Origin: Brachionus rotundiformis
Taxonomy: Eukaryota; Rotifera; Eurotatoria; Ploima; Brachionidae
DNA: 64,000 nt
Reading direction: 5' to 3'
Assembly (NCBI GenBank): GCA_016802295.1
Contig: JAESIW010000137.1
Location: 2,347,318-2,411,317 of the forward strand
In this document: piece by piece, positions 23,206 through 33,847 of the stretch
Layout: every line of letters starts with the position of its first letter
Numbering within the stretch: the first letter of the stretch is position 1
Notes under the pieces: generated by a model
Told to the model about the DNA's origin: nothing
Seen by the model: the letters and a program-made list of their open reading frames with translations, nothing else
Databases searched by the model: none
Program-made: the position numbers and the translations under genes

Positions 23206-26082
23206 CTAAATGTCTAATTGGACAACAAAGTCGATTAGTTTCTGCCAGTTGTTTTTTTTCGTTATTTTCCGTTGATTTGTTGCTTCTGTCGAAGTTGTCT
23301 GGTTTATTGACGTGTTTGTTGTTGATTGAGTTGTTTGTGAAAGAAGGTGAGCGAGAATAGGTTTGATTCCGTTTCTGACACGTGGCTTGGCTTTTGGATT
23401 GTAGTTGTCAATTAGATCTCTAATTAGTTTGTTGCTGTTCGATGCTTTCTGTAGATAGCGCTTTGAAAGCAACTCGAAACGGTCTTTGATGTTTTCGATT
23501 TTTGCAAGATTGTAGCAGTCTTTTGTTGCAGTTGAGAGGGCAAGTCTATGCGCTATTTTGATTGCTTTTCGTTGGCGTATTTCAAGTGTCATCAGGCTTG
23601 TTTCCGATGCACTATACTTTATGAATGGAATGTACTCTATTATTGGCCTGATAAGTGTCTTGTATGTTGTTAATAAGAGTTTTGGTGAAGCGCCCCAATT
23701 TTTACCCCTAATTGATCTCATCATGTTGATTCTGCGGTCAACTCTAGTATTGATTTCTTGAATGTGGTCATAGAACGTTAAGTTTTTGTCAAACTTAAGT
23801 CCTAGTAGCTTTGGCTTGCTATCATGTTTGATTCTCTTGCCATGTAGTATTATATCGAGCTTGCGATTTCCTTGCCCATTGATACGTGTGAATAGTGTAC
23901 ATGCTGTCTTTGTTGTGCTGAGTTTCATTCTCCAGTGCATTGACCAAGTTTCGACTTCTTTGATTGCCTGTTGTAGATTGCTTTCGACTCTCTCGATTTT
24001 AGGGCCTGTAGTCCAGATCGAGAGGTCGTCGCCAAACAGTCCTTTGTCCGTTGTTGTGATCTTCTCGATGATGTCGTCAATAAAGATATTGAACAGCAAT
24101 GGTCCGAGAACGCTTCCTTGTGGGACACCACACATGATTTGATGGAGCGTTGATTTAGATGATTGGACACGTACTTGAAACGTTCTGTTGCTCAGATAAT
24201 TTCTAATCCATGCTGCTATATAGGCTGGACATTCCTTCTTTTTCATCTTGAGAAGAAGTCCATCGTGCCATAATTTGTCGAAAGCTTTCTCAATGTCGAT
24301 GAAGACCACTCCAGTTGCTTTTCGTTCGTTAATCCCTTGTTGTATTGTTTGGATGAGTCTTAAGATGTGGTCTCTTGTTTGGCGCCTAGACATGAAACCA
24401 CTTTGGTACTTGCTGATAACTTGTTTCTCTTGTATCCAACTGAGCATTCTGTTTTTAATGATTCGCTCAGTGATCTTGGACATGGTGGACAACAAACTAA
24501 TCGGTCTGTAGCTCGATGGATTTAGTGGGTTCTTTCCCGGCTTTGGGATCATAACTATCTCCGCGTGTTTCCATTGATTCTGGATGTGGCTAAGTTTGAT
24601 TGAGCCATTGATAATGTTTGCCATGATGTAGTGGAACTCTTCTGGTAGTTTTTTGAGAGTTTTGTTGGTGATGTTGTCAGCGCCTGGTGCACCTCGTCCT
24701 CTGATGTCTTTAAGGATATTCATGATTTCTTTAGCCGTCGCTGGTTCAAATATTTGGTGTTCGCTTGGAGCATTTTCGAACATCTGCTTGGTTGCGCTCT
24801 CTACTGTTGATTTGAAGGTTTTGTTGAATTCGGACTCATTTGTTGGGGAAAACGTTTGCTTGAGTTGTTGAGCAAATATGTTAGCTACCTCCTTTGAAGA
24901 AGTAATAAGTTGCTCCTGAACCTTAAGTAGCGGACATCTGGGTGGTTTTAGTGTGTTGGAGTTCTCGATTGATGATATCTTTCGGCAGAGCACTGTGTCT
25001 GATGTTTTATGAATGTTCAACTCAGTGCAGAACTCCCTCCATTTGTCTCGTTTATGTTCCGAGACTTCTTTCTTAATCTGTTCGGTGAGTTTGTTGATTT
25101 GTCGCGTTGTTTCTGCTGATCTTGCTCCCAAAAGAGAACGTTGGAGTTTTCTCTTCTCTTTGATGAGAGTTACAATGCATCTTGGTAAGACTTGTGTTTG
25201 GTAGCTCTTGACTGAGTATGTTGTCTTGGCTTCGTTAATAGCAGACGTGATTCTTGACTCGAGTTGTTGAGTAAGCCTGTCGATGTCCTCCTTCGTTTGG
25301 ATAGATCTTCCTAATAATGGAAGAAGGGTTTTTTTGGCAGCTTCTCTAAATTTGTCCCAATCAACTTTTGTCTTCGTTATTGTAGTTTGCTGCTGTCTGT
25401 CAATGGGCTTGGTTTCGACTGTGAACAGTATTGGAAGATGATCGCTTCGGGGACTGGTGAGGGTAGTTGGTTTGTTGATGCGGACTTCAGCTGAGTCCCT
25501 TGTGATGATAAGATCGAGCGTTGATGCGTAGTGTAGTCTGTGGTAGGGAGCGTAAGTTGGGGTGTCAGAGTGATGGACAGTTAACTCAAGCTCATTGAGT
25601 ACAGTCTCAAGAGCTAGGCCGTATTTGTCCGTCTCTTGGGAGGTCCACAGTGTGTTGTGGGCGTTCAGATCTCCTGCTACTATAGTATTGGGGTAACTGA
25701 AGATGGCTTGCATTGTATCTTTGTTGACTTCGTTACCTGGCGGAATATAGACAGACGCTACATGAAGATCTTCTCCGTTTGGTAAGATCTTTGGCAGACG
25801 AATAGTTATCCACTCGGTAATGCTGTTGCTTGGGCTCTTTGAAACGACGAGGCAGGGAATTGTGTTTCTCACGCATATGCACACACCTCCTCGTTCAGCT
25901 CTTGTTCTATCGTGCCTATGAACTGTGTAGCCTTTGAGCTTGAATTGTTTGCTTGGCTTCAACAGAGTCTCATTGAGCATGATGATGTCCAAATGTTCGT
26001 CTTGTGACGCTTGTTCGATGTCAGTTGTCTTGTTCAAGACTGATTGTACATTGAGATGTAGAATATTGAGGTGTCTATACAT
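23206..26082 (-). CDS. LINE ORF2: endonuclease-reverse transcriptase
   Basis: 958 codons without interruption. The N-terminal APE-type endonuclease (about 1-220) has HLNVQSVLNKT, the catalytic Glu in LNETLL, GDLNAHNTLW and the terminal SDHLPI; it would nick the target for target-primed reverse transcription. The reverse transcriptase (about 440-720) shows GAPGADNITNKTLK, SSYRPISLLSTMSKITERII, IDIEKAFDKLWHDGL, GVPQGSVLGPLLFNIFIDDI and the active-site motif FGDD. Most Jockey enzymes have FADD or YADD; the two Asp are kept and only the preceding residue is unusual. The thumb and C-terminal region (KPKLLGLKFDKNLTFYDHI) follow. The start ATG overlaps the ORF1 stop by 8 nt. Not host-derived. Confidence 0.95.
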   Translation of the reverse strand: MYRHLNILHLNVQSVLNKTTDIEQASQDEHLDIIMLNETLLKPSKQFKLKGYTVHRHDRTRAERGGVCICVRNTIPCLVVSKSPSNSITEWITIRLPKILPNGEDLHVASVYIPPGNEVNKDTMQAIFSYPNTIVAGDLNAHNTLWTSQETDKYGLALETVLNELELTVHHSDTPTYAPYHRLHYASTLDLIITRDSAEVRINKPTTLTSPRSDHLPILFTVETKPIDRQQQTTITKTKVDWDKFREAAKKTLLPLLGRSIQTKEDIDRLTQQLESRITSAINEAKTTYSVKSYQTQVLPRCIVTLIKEKRKLQRSLLGARSAETTRQINKLTEQIKKEVSEHKRDKWREFCTELNIHKTSDTVLCRKISSIENSNTLKPPRCPLLKVQEQLITSSKEVANIFAQQLKQTFSPTNESEFNKTFKSTVESATKQMFENAPSEHQIFEPATAKEIMNILKDIRGRGAPGADNITNKTLKKLPEEFHYIMANIINGSIKLSHIQNQWKHAEIVMIPKPGKNPLNPSSYRPISLLSTMSKITERIIKNRMLSWIQEKQVISKYQSGFMSRRQTRDHILRLIQTIQQGINERKATGVVFIDIEKAFDKLWHDGLLLKMKKKECPAYIAAWIRNYLSNRTFQVRVQSSKSTLHQIMCGVPQGSVLGPLLFNIFIDDIIEKITTTDKGLFGDDLSIWTTGPKIERVESNLQQAIKEVETWSMHWRMKLSTTKTACTLFTRINGQGNRKLDIILHGKRIKHDSKPKLLGLKFDKNLTFYDHIQEINTRVDRRINMMRSIRGKNWGASPKLLLTTYKTLIRPIIEYIPFIKYSASETSLMTLEIRQRKAIKIAHRLALSTATKDCYNLAKIENIKDRFELLSKRYLQKASNSNKLIRDLIDNYNPKAKPRVRNGIKPILAHLLSQTTQSTTNTSINQTTSTEATNQRKITKKNNWQKLIDFVVQLDI

Positions 26083-27509
26083 TATGGTTTTTGGTTGTCT
26101 CTTTCTTAGCTTGCGAAATTGTTTTGTTGTGAAGTGTCGATGTTGACTGTCTTGTTATCTTGTTTGGGTGTTTCGAGCTGTTTTGGACCTTCGTTGCATT
26201 GACTTTTTTGTTACTTGTTGTCGGGATGAGGTTTACTTCACCATTGTTTTGGATATTAGATGCGTCTAACATCGTGTTGTCAATATCCATATTTGGTTCC
26301 GGGTGCATGTTATCGTTAGTCGATTGAGGAGATGGAGATCTACTCTTGCGTTTGGCTAAGTGGTTGAGTTTGTGTTGTTGCTGGCTTGGTTGAGTTTTTT
26401 GTTCTTGCGTGAATATTGTGTTTGTTTGGTGACTTTGTAAAGCGTTGCAAATGAGATTCTGGACTGAGTGAAGCATTGTATCGCTGTTGATGTTGCAGTG
26501 TGTTGTATTGTTAATGTGTTGAGTGGCTGTGTTAAGCTTTGTAACTGTTGGTAGGGAGAAGACTTCTCTATGTGAGAGGAGAAGTGTAATCTCCGCAATA
26601 AGCTTCACAAGGAGCTCGGTAACTGGTTTGAGTTTGGCTTCTATTGTGTCGTTGATCATGTTTTGAATATGTAGGTGTAGAGAGAACTGCAGAAGAAGAA
26701 GGTTTTTTGGAGACTACAGAGCTCCAGTTTCTGTCTTGATTTTGTTTGTTGATTTGGTAATTTGTGGTCGTAGTGGTTGTAGTCAGTTGTTCTGTTGGTT
26801 TTAGATTTGGCTTGAGTGAAGGGCATATTCGTGCGCACGCAGCGTGAGATCCATTACAGTTTGCGCATTTAAGTGCTGCTGAGCATTCTTTATGGTTGTG
26901 GTTTCCTCCACATCTGAGGCAAACTGTTTGGTTTGGACAGGTAGGTGCTGAGTGTCCGACCTTTTGGCAATTGAAACATTGGAGGATCTTTTGGTCTTGT
27001 GAGACTTTGAATCGGCAGAGTGCCAGCTTTAGTTGATTGCGTATAAGAGAGCTCATTGCTTCTTTGGACTCTACTTGAATTGAGATGTACTCAGTAGGTG
27101 TATTAGAAGCTTTATTGATGCTTCTTGTGGCAGAAGTGATACCTTGGTTTTTTAGTTCTTCGAGAACGTCAGAGTCGTTGATATCAATATCAACTGGTAC
27201 TCTGTGTATTGTTGCTCTTATCGAGTTTGTTTTTCGCTTTGGAGTGGTGACGCCGGAGGTGAAGGCGTCGAAGGGCCACGGTTTGCTCAGTTCTGCGTGG
27301 GTCTCTTTGTCATCAGTGGCTATGATGAGAAGACTCGCATCACTGATTATTTTGGCAAATTTGATTTTGTTCAAGCTGACGCTTTTGCATCTTATCAGTT
27401 CTTTCTGAAGTTGGAAAGGATTCTGGTAAGAGCTAATAACGTGTGGTTTAATGCTAAGTTTGATGGCTGGTAACCTGTCAGGGTTAGTTAGGTCACCGTT
27501 GAGAGTCAT
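26075..27509 (-). pseudogene. LINE ORF1 (gag-like nucleic-acid-binding protein), frameshifted
   Basis: Two overlapping open frames. The first (27509-26568) has the RNA-binding N-terminal part and three adjacent zinc knuckles: CFNCQKVGHSAPTC, CLRCGGNHNHKEC and CANCNGSHAAC. The second (26659-26075) carries the expected gag C-terminal part (a hydrophobic helix IEAKLKPVTELLVKLIAEI and a Ser/Pro/Lys-rich tail). They are in different frames and their overlap spans 26568-26659, so a one-base shift, best placed near 26655-26665, breaks an ORF1 of roughly 480 codons. It could be a mutation, a sequencing error or, less likely, programmed frameshifting; no obvious slippery site is seen. Confidence 0.85.
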
Positions 27510-27560
27510 GTTTATGTTGAAGATCTTATGGCAAGATTTAAAGTGTTAGTTTATCAAGCT

Positions 27561-28567
27561 GGGATTTTCAATTAATTTTTTAGTAATTTTTTTTTTTGCG
27601 GTTTATTTTTCGATGATTAAAAATTGGTCAATGAACCTGTGACATTTTTTCAAAATCACATTCTATTTATATCTCTTTAGTGTACGTACTTTTAAATGAA
27701 AGTAAGATTGAGAAACGACCTAGTAAAATTACAAATATCATTAAATCAAACAGATATAAATCTACTTCATTATCTTAACCCTAAAGAGTTAAGATATTTA
27801 TAAATATGAACATTTAAAAGAATTGATTAAATATTTTAATAAATATTTATGAATAACCATATAAGAAATGTCTAAAAAAATGTTGTTCATTCTAAGATTT
27901 TATTTGAGAATTCTGAAGAGGGGAAAAATATTGTAAAATTTAAAAAGATCAATCATGTAAAGAATTTTACCATCAATTATATTTTGCATCATTTATGCAT
28001 ATTACTTCACCACCCAGCTCGTTTTTCATCACGGCTTTGGACCTGCGGAAAAACCTCTTCATTTATCTCTATCTCTCGTCTCTTCACTATCCAATTTTTA
28101 AGCTTATTTAATTTCTAAATTTTGATTCTATTTTTAATTAAAAATTAGCTCGAAATTAATGATCTTAAAAACTAATCAATTAAAATCGACATTCAAAATT
28201 GAAAAAAATTTATTATTTTAATTAAATATTTATTAAATAATTATTGATATAATGGAAATAATCTTCGAGTCTTAAAATTTTGACAACAAAAACAAATTCT
28301 AAATTATAAAATAATTAAATTTAAAATATTTTTTTTTCTCAATTGAATTTCTGTATGATTATGTAATTTGGAGAAATAAATCTATAGAAATAGAATAAAA
28401 TCAATTTTAAAAATAAAAATGAAAATATGTGCAATTATATGTTATACAGATTTGCAAAACGAAAATAAAGAGTAAAGAGTAGTTTAGCACATTCTTTAGC
28501 AAAGAAAACAAATGCTTTATTTTTAACTATCGAAACGGAATTATAAAAAAAAGATTAAATTAATTAA
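27561..28567. other. Spacer between LINE 5' end and COBL stop
   Basis: 1.0 kb, AT-rich. A short less AT-rich patch at about 27985-28090 matches nothing I recognise and may be a decayed repeat. No gene. Confidence 0.5.
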
Positions 28568-31500
28568 TTAAATGTTATGTCGATTGATTTTTCTCAATGA
28601 AGTTACACTAAATGACTTTATTGAGTCCATTAGATCCTCTCTGGCATTCAAAATTTGTTTTTTATTTTGAATAGTTTCTTTAGTGCTACTGTTGAAATTT
28701 TTTGGTGCCACATGTGGTCGATTAATTTTTGGCTGAAAAGTGCTAAGTTGACTTGGGCTTTGACCCTTGTCCAATTCTCCATTAGACTCAGAAACAACTG
28801 ACTTTAATTCTTCAAACAATGAATTTTTCGATTGTGCCAAGTTTTCATGGTTAATTTTATTTATGCTACTGTTTGAGTCCCTCACTTTGGCACTCATTAC
28901 GAACGAGGGCGAATTTTTGCGTTGAGCTATTGAGTACAAATTTTGTGACATGAAGTAAGACTGAGGCGAGTTATGTGCTGAAGAATTGTCAATTGATGGC
29001 GAAGAGTTGGTCGAAGTCGATTGAGTAGAGCTGGTGTCGACTTCTAAATTTATTTTAGCAATTGTTTGTCGTCTAGATTCCAACTTTTTGCCAAGTTCGT
29101 CTTCTAAAGTTGTCTTAACAACCGGCCTATTGTCCATATTTTTCCTATACTGAACAGTTCTAACCTGGTTCGAAGCTACTTTTTTTTCATTGGCAACAAT
29201 TGTGCCAATACTTGAACGAGAACTCTGCTTTTGTTTGTCTAGCTCTCGTTTTTGCAGTTCCAATTGGTATTCTTTTTCATTATTTTGTTCTATTTCCTGT
29301 TGCTTATTGAAAACTTCATTTAGTGCTTTTGAATTAGCCAATCTTTTAACTATTCCACTATAACCACGCACAGTTCCGTCAGTTGAGTAATAGATACCAT
29401 TTTTCTCAATTATATCTCCATGTCGAACGACAGTGTAATTTTGATGCTGCTCGTTTATGTCTTTTTCGGTAAGGGCGGGAAATTGAGGTGGTGGAGAAGC
29501 AGGTGATTTTAGCTGCAAGTTTGGTCTTTTTTTTTCTGGTATTTTTTCGTCAATTGATTGATCAGCAATTTTTATTAAGCTCGAAGTTTCGAACTCTGGT
29601 CTTACTTCAATGACAGCAGTCTTTTTTAAAGGAGTTCGGTATGAATTGATATTGATATCAATTTGGGTTTCTTCATCTGAATCAATTTTTGAAGTTGTAT
29701 TTTCTGGCTCTGCGTCATAAGGCTGGACTGAACTTCTATTGGTTGCCTCAACTAGAACCTCAGGGATCTTGGTATCTAATTTTAGAGTAGCAGTATTTTC
29801 GTTTTGTTTAATCTTAGGCTCAAGGTTCTTGTTTATAACAACTTTGGTAATTTGATTTGACATGTTTTGCACTGAATATGTGCTTTGGTTAAGTGGACTA
29901 GTAGTTACCATGGGCGAGTTTAATGCCTTGATCGACTCTAGATCACTATGATCGTCTTCGGAAAATATTTTGTGGTCAACTACTGCTCCATGAAAAGATC
30001 TAACACAATTTTCATCTGAAATTAGGATACTGTCATCGTTTTCTTTTTTTATTTCGTCAAGAACGCTTTCATCCTTGTTATCTTCCATTTTATCTAGAAT
30101 TAAGAAAGATTAATTTTTTTGATTTTTTTTTAATTTTTTTACTTGGAAGAGTTGAGTTGTCGGTAGTCATGTTGCTTTGTTTCTCAAAAGAAGTGGTCAC
30201 TGATGCCATGTTCAATGAATCACAGTCAATATTTCGTAATTCTTCTTTTTCTTATAAAATTAAATGTTTATTAAAAAAATTGGAATATATTTTCCCAAAA
30301 GATTAGCGTGTCATTGCAAAAAAAGCTAAATGATTTTTAATTGTAATACCTTGGCTCAAATAATTCTAATTAAAATTAATCTTTACAATTAATAAAAGTA
30401 AGATATATGCTAATGCAGAAAAAAATTCAATAAGAAAAAGAGACTGTCAATTAATTGTTTGAATTGGTTTTGTTTATTTTAGATGACCAAATTAGAATGA
30501 AATTTAGAAATTCGAAAAGTGATTTTTTTCAATTGACCAACAAAAAGCCAAAAGTAAAAAATTTTAATCTTTTTTATTTCCTTTTTCTTGTTAATGATCA
30601 AAAAATAATAAAATTTTTAACAAATTCTTCAAATATTTTTAATAGCATAATTTTTACAAATAGGCTAAATCCCTGAGTAAAGTTTGACTCACCCATATTT
30701 TTATCCAAGATTTTGCCATTTTCTTCATTTAAAGATTCACCAGATTCAATTGATGGACTATAGTGGTCATTTTTCTCATCTAATTTAGTGGAATTTTCAT
30801 TTTTACTTGATAAAACAGAGCTTGAATCCGAAAGAGATGGCGAAGGAAAAGACGGAGGGGATGTAGAATATTTTTCTTCTGGGTCCTCAGTTTTGCACTC
30901 TGAATTGTTGTGTGAATGGGGTGACATATCAGTTAAAACTTTAAGAGATTTTTGCTGATCATTTTGACTCGGTGGCAATGGAGCAGCTTTTTTCTTCTTT
31001 CTGGTCAAACAAATAATTTTTTCCAATGTTTCTCTGTCCAAATCGGTCATAGAATTTCTTCCATCATTTACTGATTTAGACCTATTTTGGTTTATTTCTT
31101 TAGAAAAGTCATATCTCGGAGCCTCGTTTCCCTCGGGTACAGAGTTGAGATTGTGACCTGTTGGCGGTGGTGGAGCAGGTCGTTTTTTGTTTGCTTTGGA
31201 AAGTAAATGATGGTTATCTAACTGGCTACTGGTTGTTGATTTAATAGAAGATGTTGATGAAACATAGTCCTTTTTTAGACTGTTGCTATTCAGCGAAGTG
31301 CAATCTTCGTACAAGGATGTTTTTGATTTTGACTTTCGGTTCTTTTTCCGGGTGAAAAAGGAAAACATGCTGGATTTGATGCTCAAGTTAGATGTGGATC
31401 CTTTAAATGTGTCCGAATCTGTGCTTCCAATACTTAAATCTAACTCAGATTTAGATTTGATTTTATTGATAGATTTTTTTTCAGCCGATTGACAATTAGA

Positions 31501-33847
31501 TTTTGTATTAGGTATTAGTTTTTTTTGTGAACGTGATTTGGTACTATTTTGGTGAAAAGTTGCAATTGAGCTTTTTGAATCTTAAACAAAAGATTATATT
31601 TAACGCGGCTATTAAATTTATAATTTTATTCTATGGCAAAATGTAAAAGAAGCAATTTCTGTAAAAATAAAGGTAGATTTGCTGTCTTGGAAACAAATGA
31701 TTAGAGTTTTATTCGAAAACAAAAGGGTATTTAGAGATTTTATTTAAATAATGTTAATTGTTGAAAGCAATTTAGCTTGCCTATCTTTGATCCTTCGAGA
31801 TTAACTTATGCTTAAAACATTGTGAAACATAAATCCAAACTGCTTAACTATCAATTAAGCAAATGATTAATAAAATCTTTGAATTAAGTGACTTAAAAGC
31901 TGATAGTTGGGCTCTGGCCTCAAAATATTTCAACTAATGCAAAATTTAGATAACGAGATTAACTTTGTTTAAAATATTCTAAACTAGATAATAGTTTAAA
32001 AATAGATTTTGGAACTTGTTCTAAAGAATTTAATTAAAATTTATTTTAAACCTTCATTTTGTCATTTGAAAAAAAAATTCACCTCTCAGTACTCATGCTA
32101 AATCGTGTGCTATCAAATTTTTAATTTTTAAATTTTCTAAGAAATTGGAATAATTTAGAATCATTAGTGTATACACTTAAATTTTGAAATGCATATTAAT
32201 TGAAGCTAATTTTTGGATAGAAAAAATTTCTTATTTTTCAAGTTATAAATATGAAAAACCGCGGTTGATTAATTAATTAAAGTGGATTATCGACTTTAAA
32301 ATAAAAAAGCATACATTGAGTATTAACCAAACAGCTACGAATAATAAAAACAAATAATTAGCTAAATATGGCATTTTATTATTTTTTTGAATTAAAAAAA
32401 AAAACATTATTGATTGTTAATTATGAGATTTGTGAAAAATTATATTTAAAATACTAATATTTGATTTAAAAATCATCGTTTTTACCTTTATTGGAATAAT
32501 TTGAGATGATTTAAGACCAAAATATTTGAATTAATTTCATTAAAATTGTTTTTAAAATTTTCCTGCTAACAACTATCATGTAATAAAATTTAAAATATCT
32601 CTTAAATATATTACATCATATTTATTATGTAACAAATATAAAATAAAGCAAAATAATCAAATGCCAAATAGTCCATAGACTTAAACTATTTAATCTAAAA
32701 GTTAAAATTTTGATAAGTTTTTAAATCTTTCATAGTCTCACGGTATCTTATTTATAATCCGGCTAATCCGCTTTTTAACTAAAAGGCACATTCGTGATTT
32801 GATTTAATTAAATAAATTTATGTTTATTAAACAAAAAAAAAACTAGCTTGTTAAAAAAATTAAAGTGAATGCTATTCATAAACTTGATTTAGTTAGTTAG
32901 TTGATTAGAAATAAAATACACTCACTGAGTCTATTTTGGGACTTGTCGTAGCTTTTTAATACCAAATTAACTTCGTTGGTGTCAAATGAATTAAATTTTA
33001 GTTGCATTGAAGCTTGATGAATCTTTGAATTGATCACTAGGTCGTATCTGTTCGGATCAAGACTTGCTTCTTTGCATATGGTTTCAATTAAATCAGCAAG
33101 ACTTATGTCCGGTCTAACACGTACCGCAGTTTTTTGGTTGAATGGCAAATTGACGCCCACTCTAATGGTTAGCTCAAAAGGAGTCTTCGGATGCGACAAC
33201 GATTTAGCATAACTATTTAAGTTAACTAAGTGACCGGCTGACTTGGCTACTTCGGTCTCCAAAGGGAACAATTGGTGCTGTTGATGCTTCAGAGTGGTTG
33301 TCTTGGGAACAATTGTGATTTTGGCGGGATCTAAATGATAAATGAAATAAATAAACTTTTTTTTGATAAAATGAGAAAAATTTTAATTAAGATTTACTTA
33401 AATGACCAATTGTTTGGTTTGGAGTGTAGTCTATCAATTTATAGTTGTTTGAGTTAGAGTCGCTTTCGTCTTTACTAAACAATTTAAGACTATAATTAGT
33501 GGGTATTAGCTTTGCCGTAGCGGACAGCTCTACTAAAATGTCATATACAGCTTTTCTAAATGAATAAACTTTCAAAAAAAAAAAATTCAAATGGTCAATC
33601 AGTTAATTTACCTAGCGTCTAATTTTTTCGATATTTGAAGCCCGTTTGGATACACTATAAGAATGTCGGGCAAGTAGGTTTGATTCAAATTGGAAATGGC
33701 GGACGAAGAAATAGATGATGCAGAGGACAAAGTGGACGATGCCGAGCAGCTTTGATTTCTCATCCGATGTGTCCGGTCTGGACCATCGCTGAGAGCTAAA
33801 TTTTCGCTTTTATTAGAAGGCATTCTAGATTCGTGGTTTGTTTTCAT
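28568..33847 (-). CDS. COBL: Cordon-bleu (COBL), WH2-type actin nucleator
   Basis: Six exons joined in phase: 33612-33847, 33398-33555, 32926-33330, 30693-31580, 30143-30250, 28568-30093 (1106 residues). Cordon-bleu nucleates unbranched actin filaments. Exons 1-2 encode the family N-terminal domain (VYPNGLQISKKLDARKAVYD, like the human [20 protein letters not shown]). Exon 3 encodes the Cobl domain (FELTIRVGVNLPFNQKTAVR; ISLADLIETICKEASLDPNR). Exon 4 has the KRAPPPP-type motifs KKRPAPPPP and KKKKAAPLPP, which in vertebrates bind syndapin and related SH3 proteins. The last exon ends in a WH2 motif (AREDLMDSIKSFSVTSLRKI); I see only one clear WH2, where vertebrate Cobl has three. A block IEKNGIYYSTDGTVRGYSGI in the last exon looks conserved but I cannot name it. 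Confidence 0.9.
31581..32925 (-). other. COBL intron 3
   Basis: 1.34-kb AT-rich intron, long for this window. Nothing recognised in it. Confidence 0.6.

Larger units (their letters stand above)
22650..27560 (-). mobile_element. Jockey-like non-LTR retrotransposon (LINE)
   Basis: About 4.9 kb, minus strand. The order is a short 5' region, ORF1 (gag with three zinc knuckles, frameshifted), ORF2 (apurinic-type endonuclease plus reverse transcriptase, intact), and a 3' UTR of about 550 nt (22650-23205). Boundaries are set by the drop from about 40-45% GC to host-like AT-rich DNA. No long poly-A tail is seen; the 3' end reads CAAAAAGAGAATGATGATAT. I could not find convincing target-site duplications. 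ORF1 and ORF2 overlap by 8 nt, typical of Jockey elements that re-initiate translation. The intact ORF2 suggests a young insertion. Confidence 0.9.

Noticed and set aside
23558..25204. Several plus-strand open frames inside the LINE
   Set aside because: Antisense shadows of the ORF2 coding sequence with no recognisable domains.
30598..30692. Apparent extension of COBL exon 4
   Set aside because: It is read-through beyond a strong donor (GTGAGT at 30692-30687); the next exon at 30250 joins in phase.
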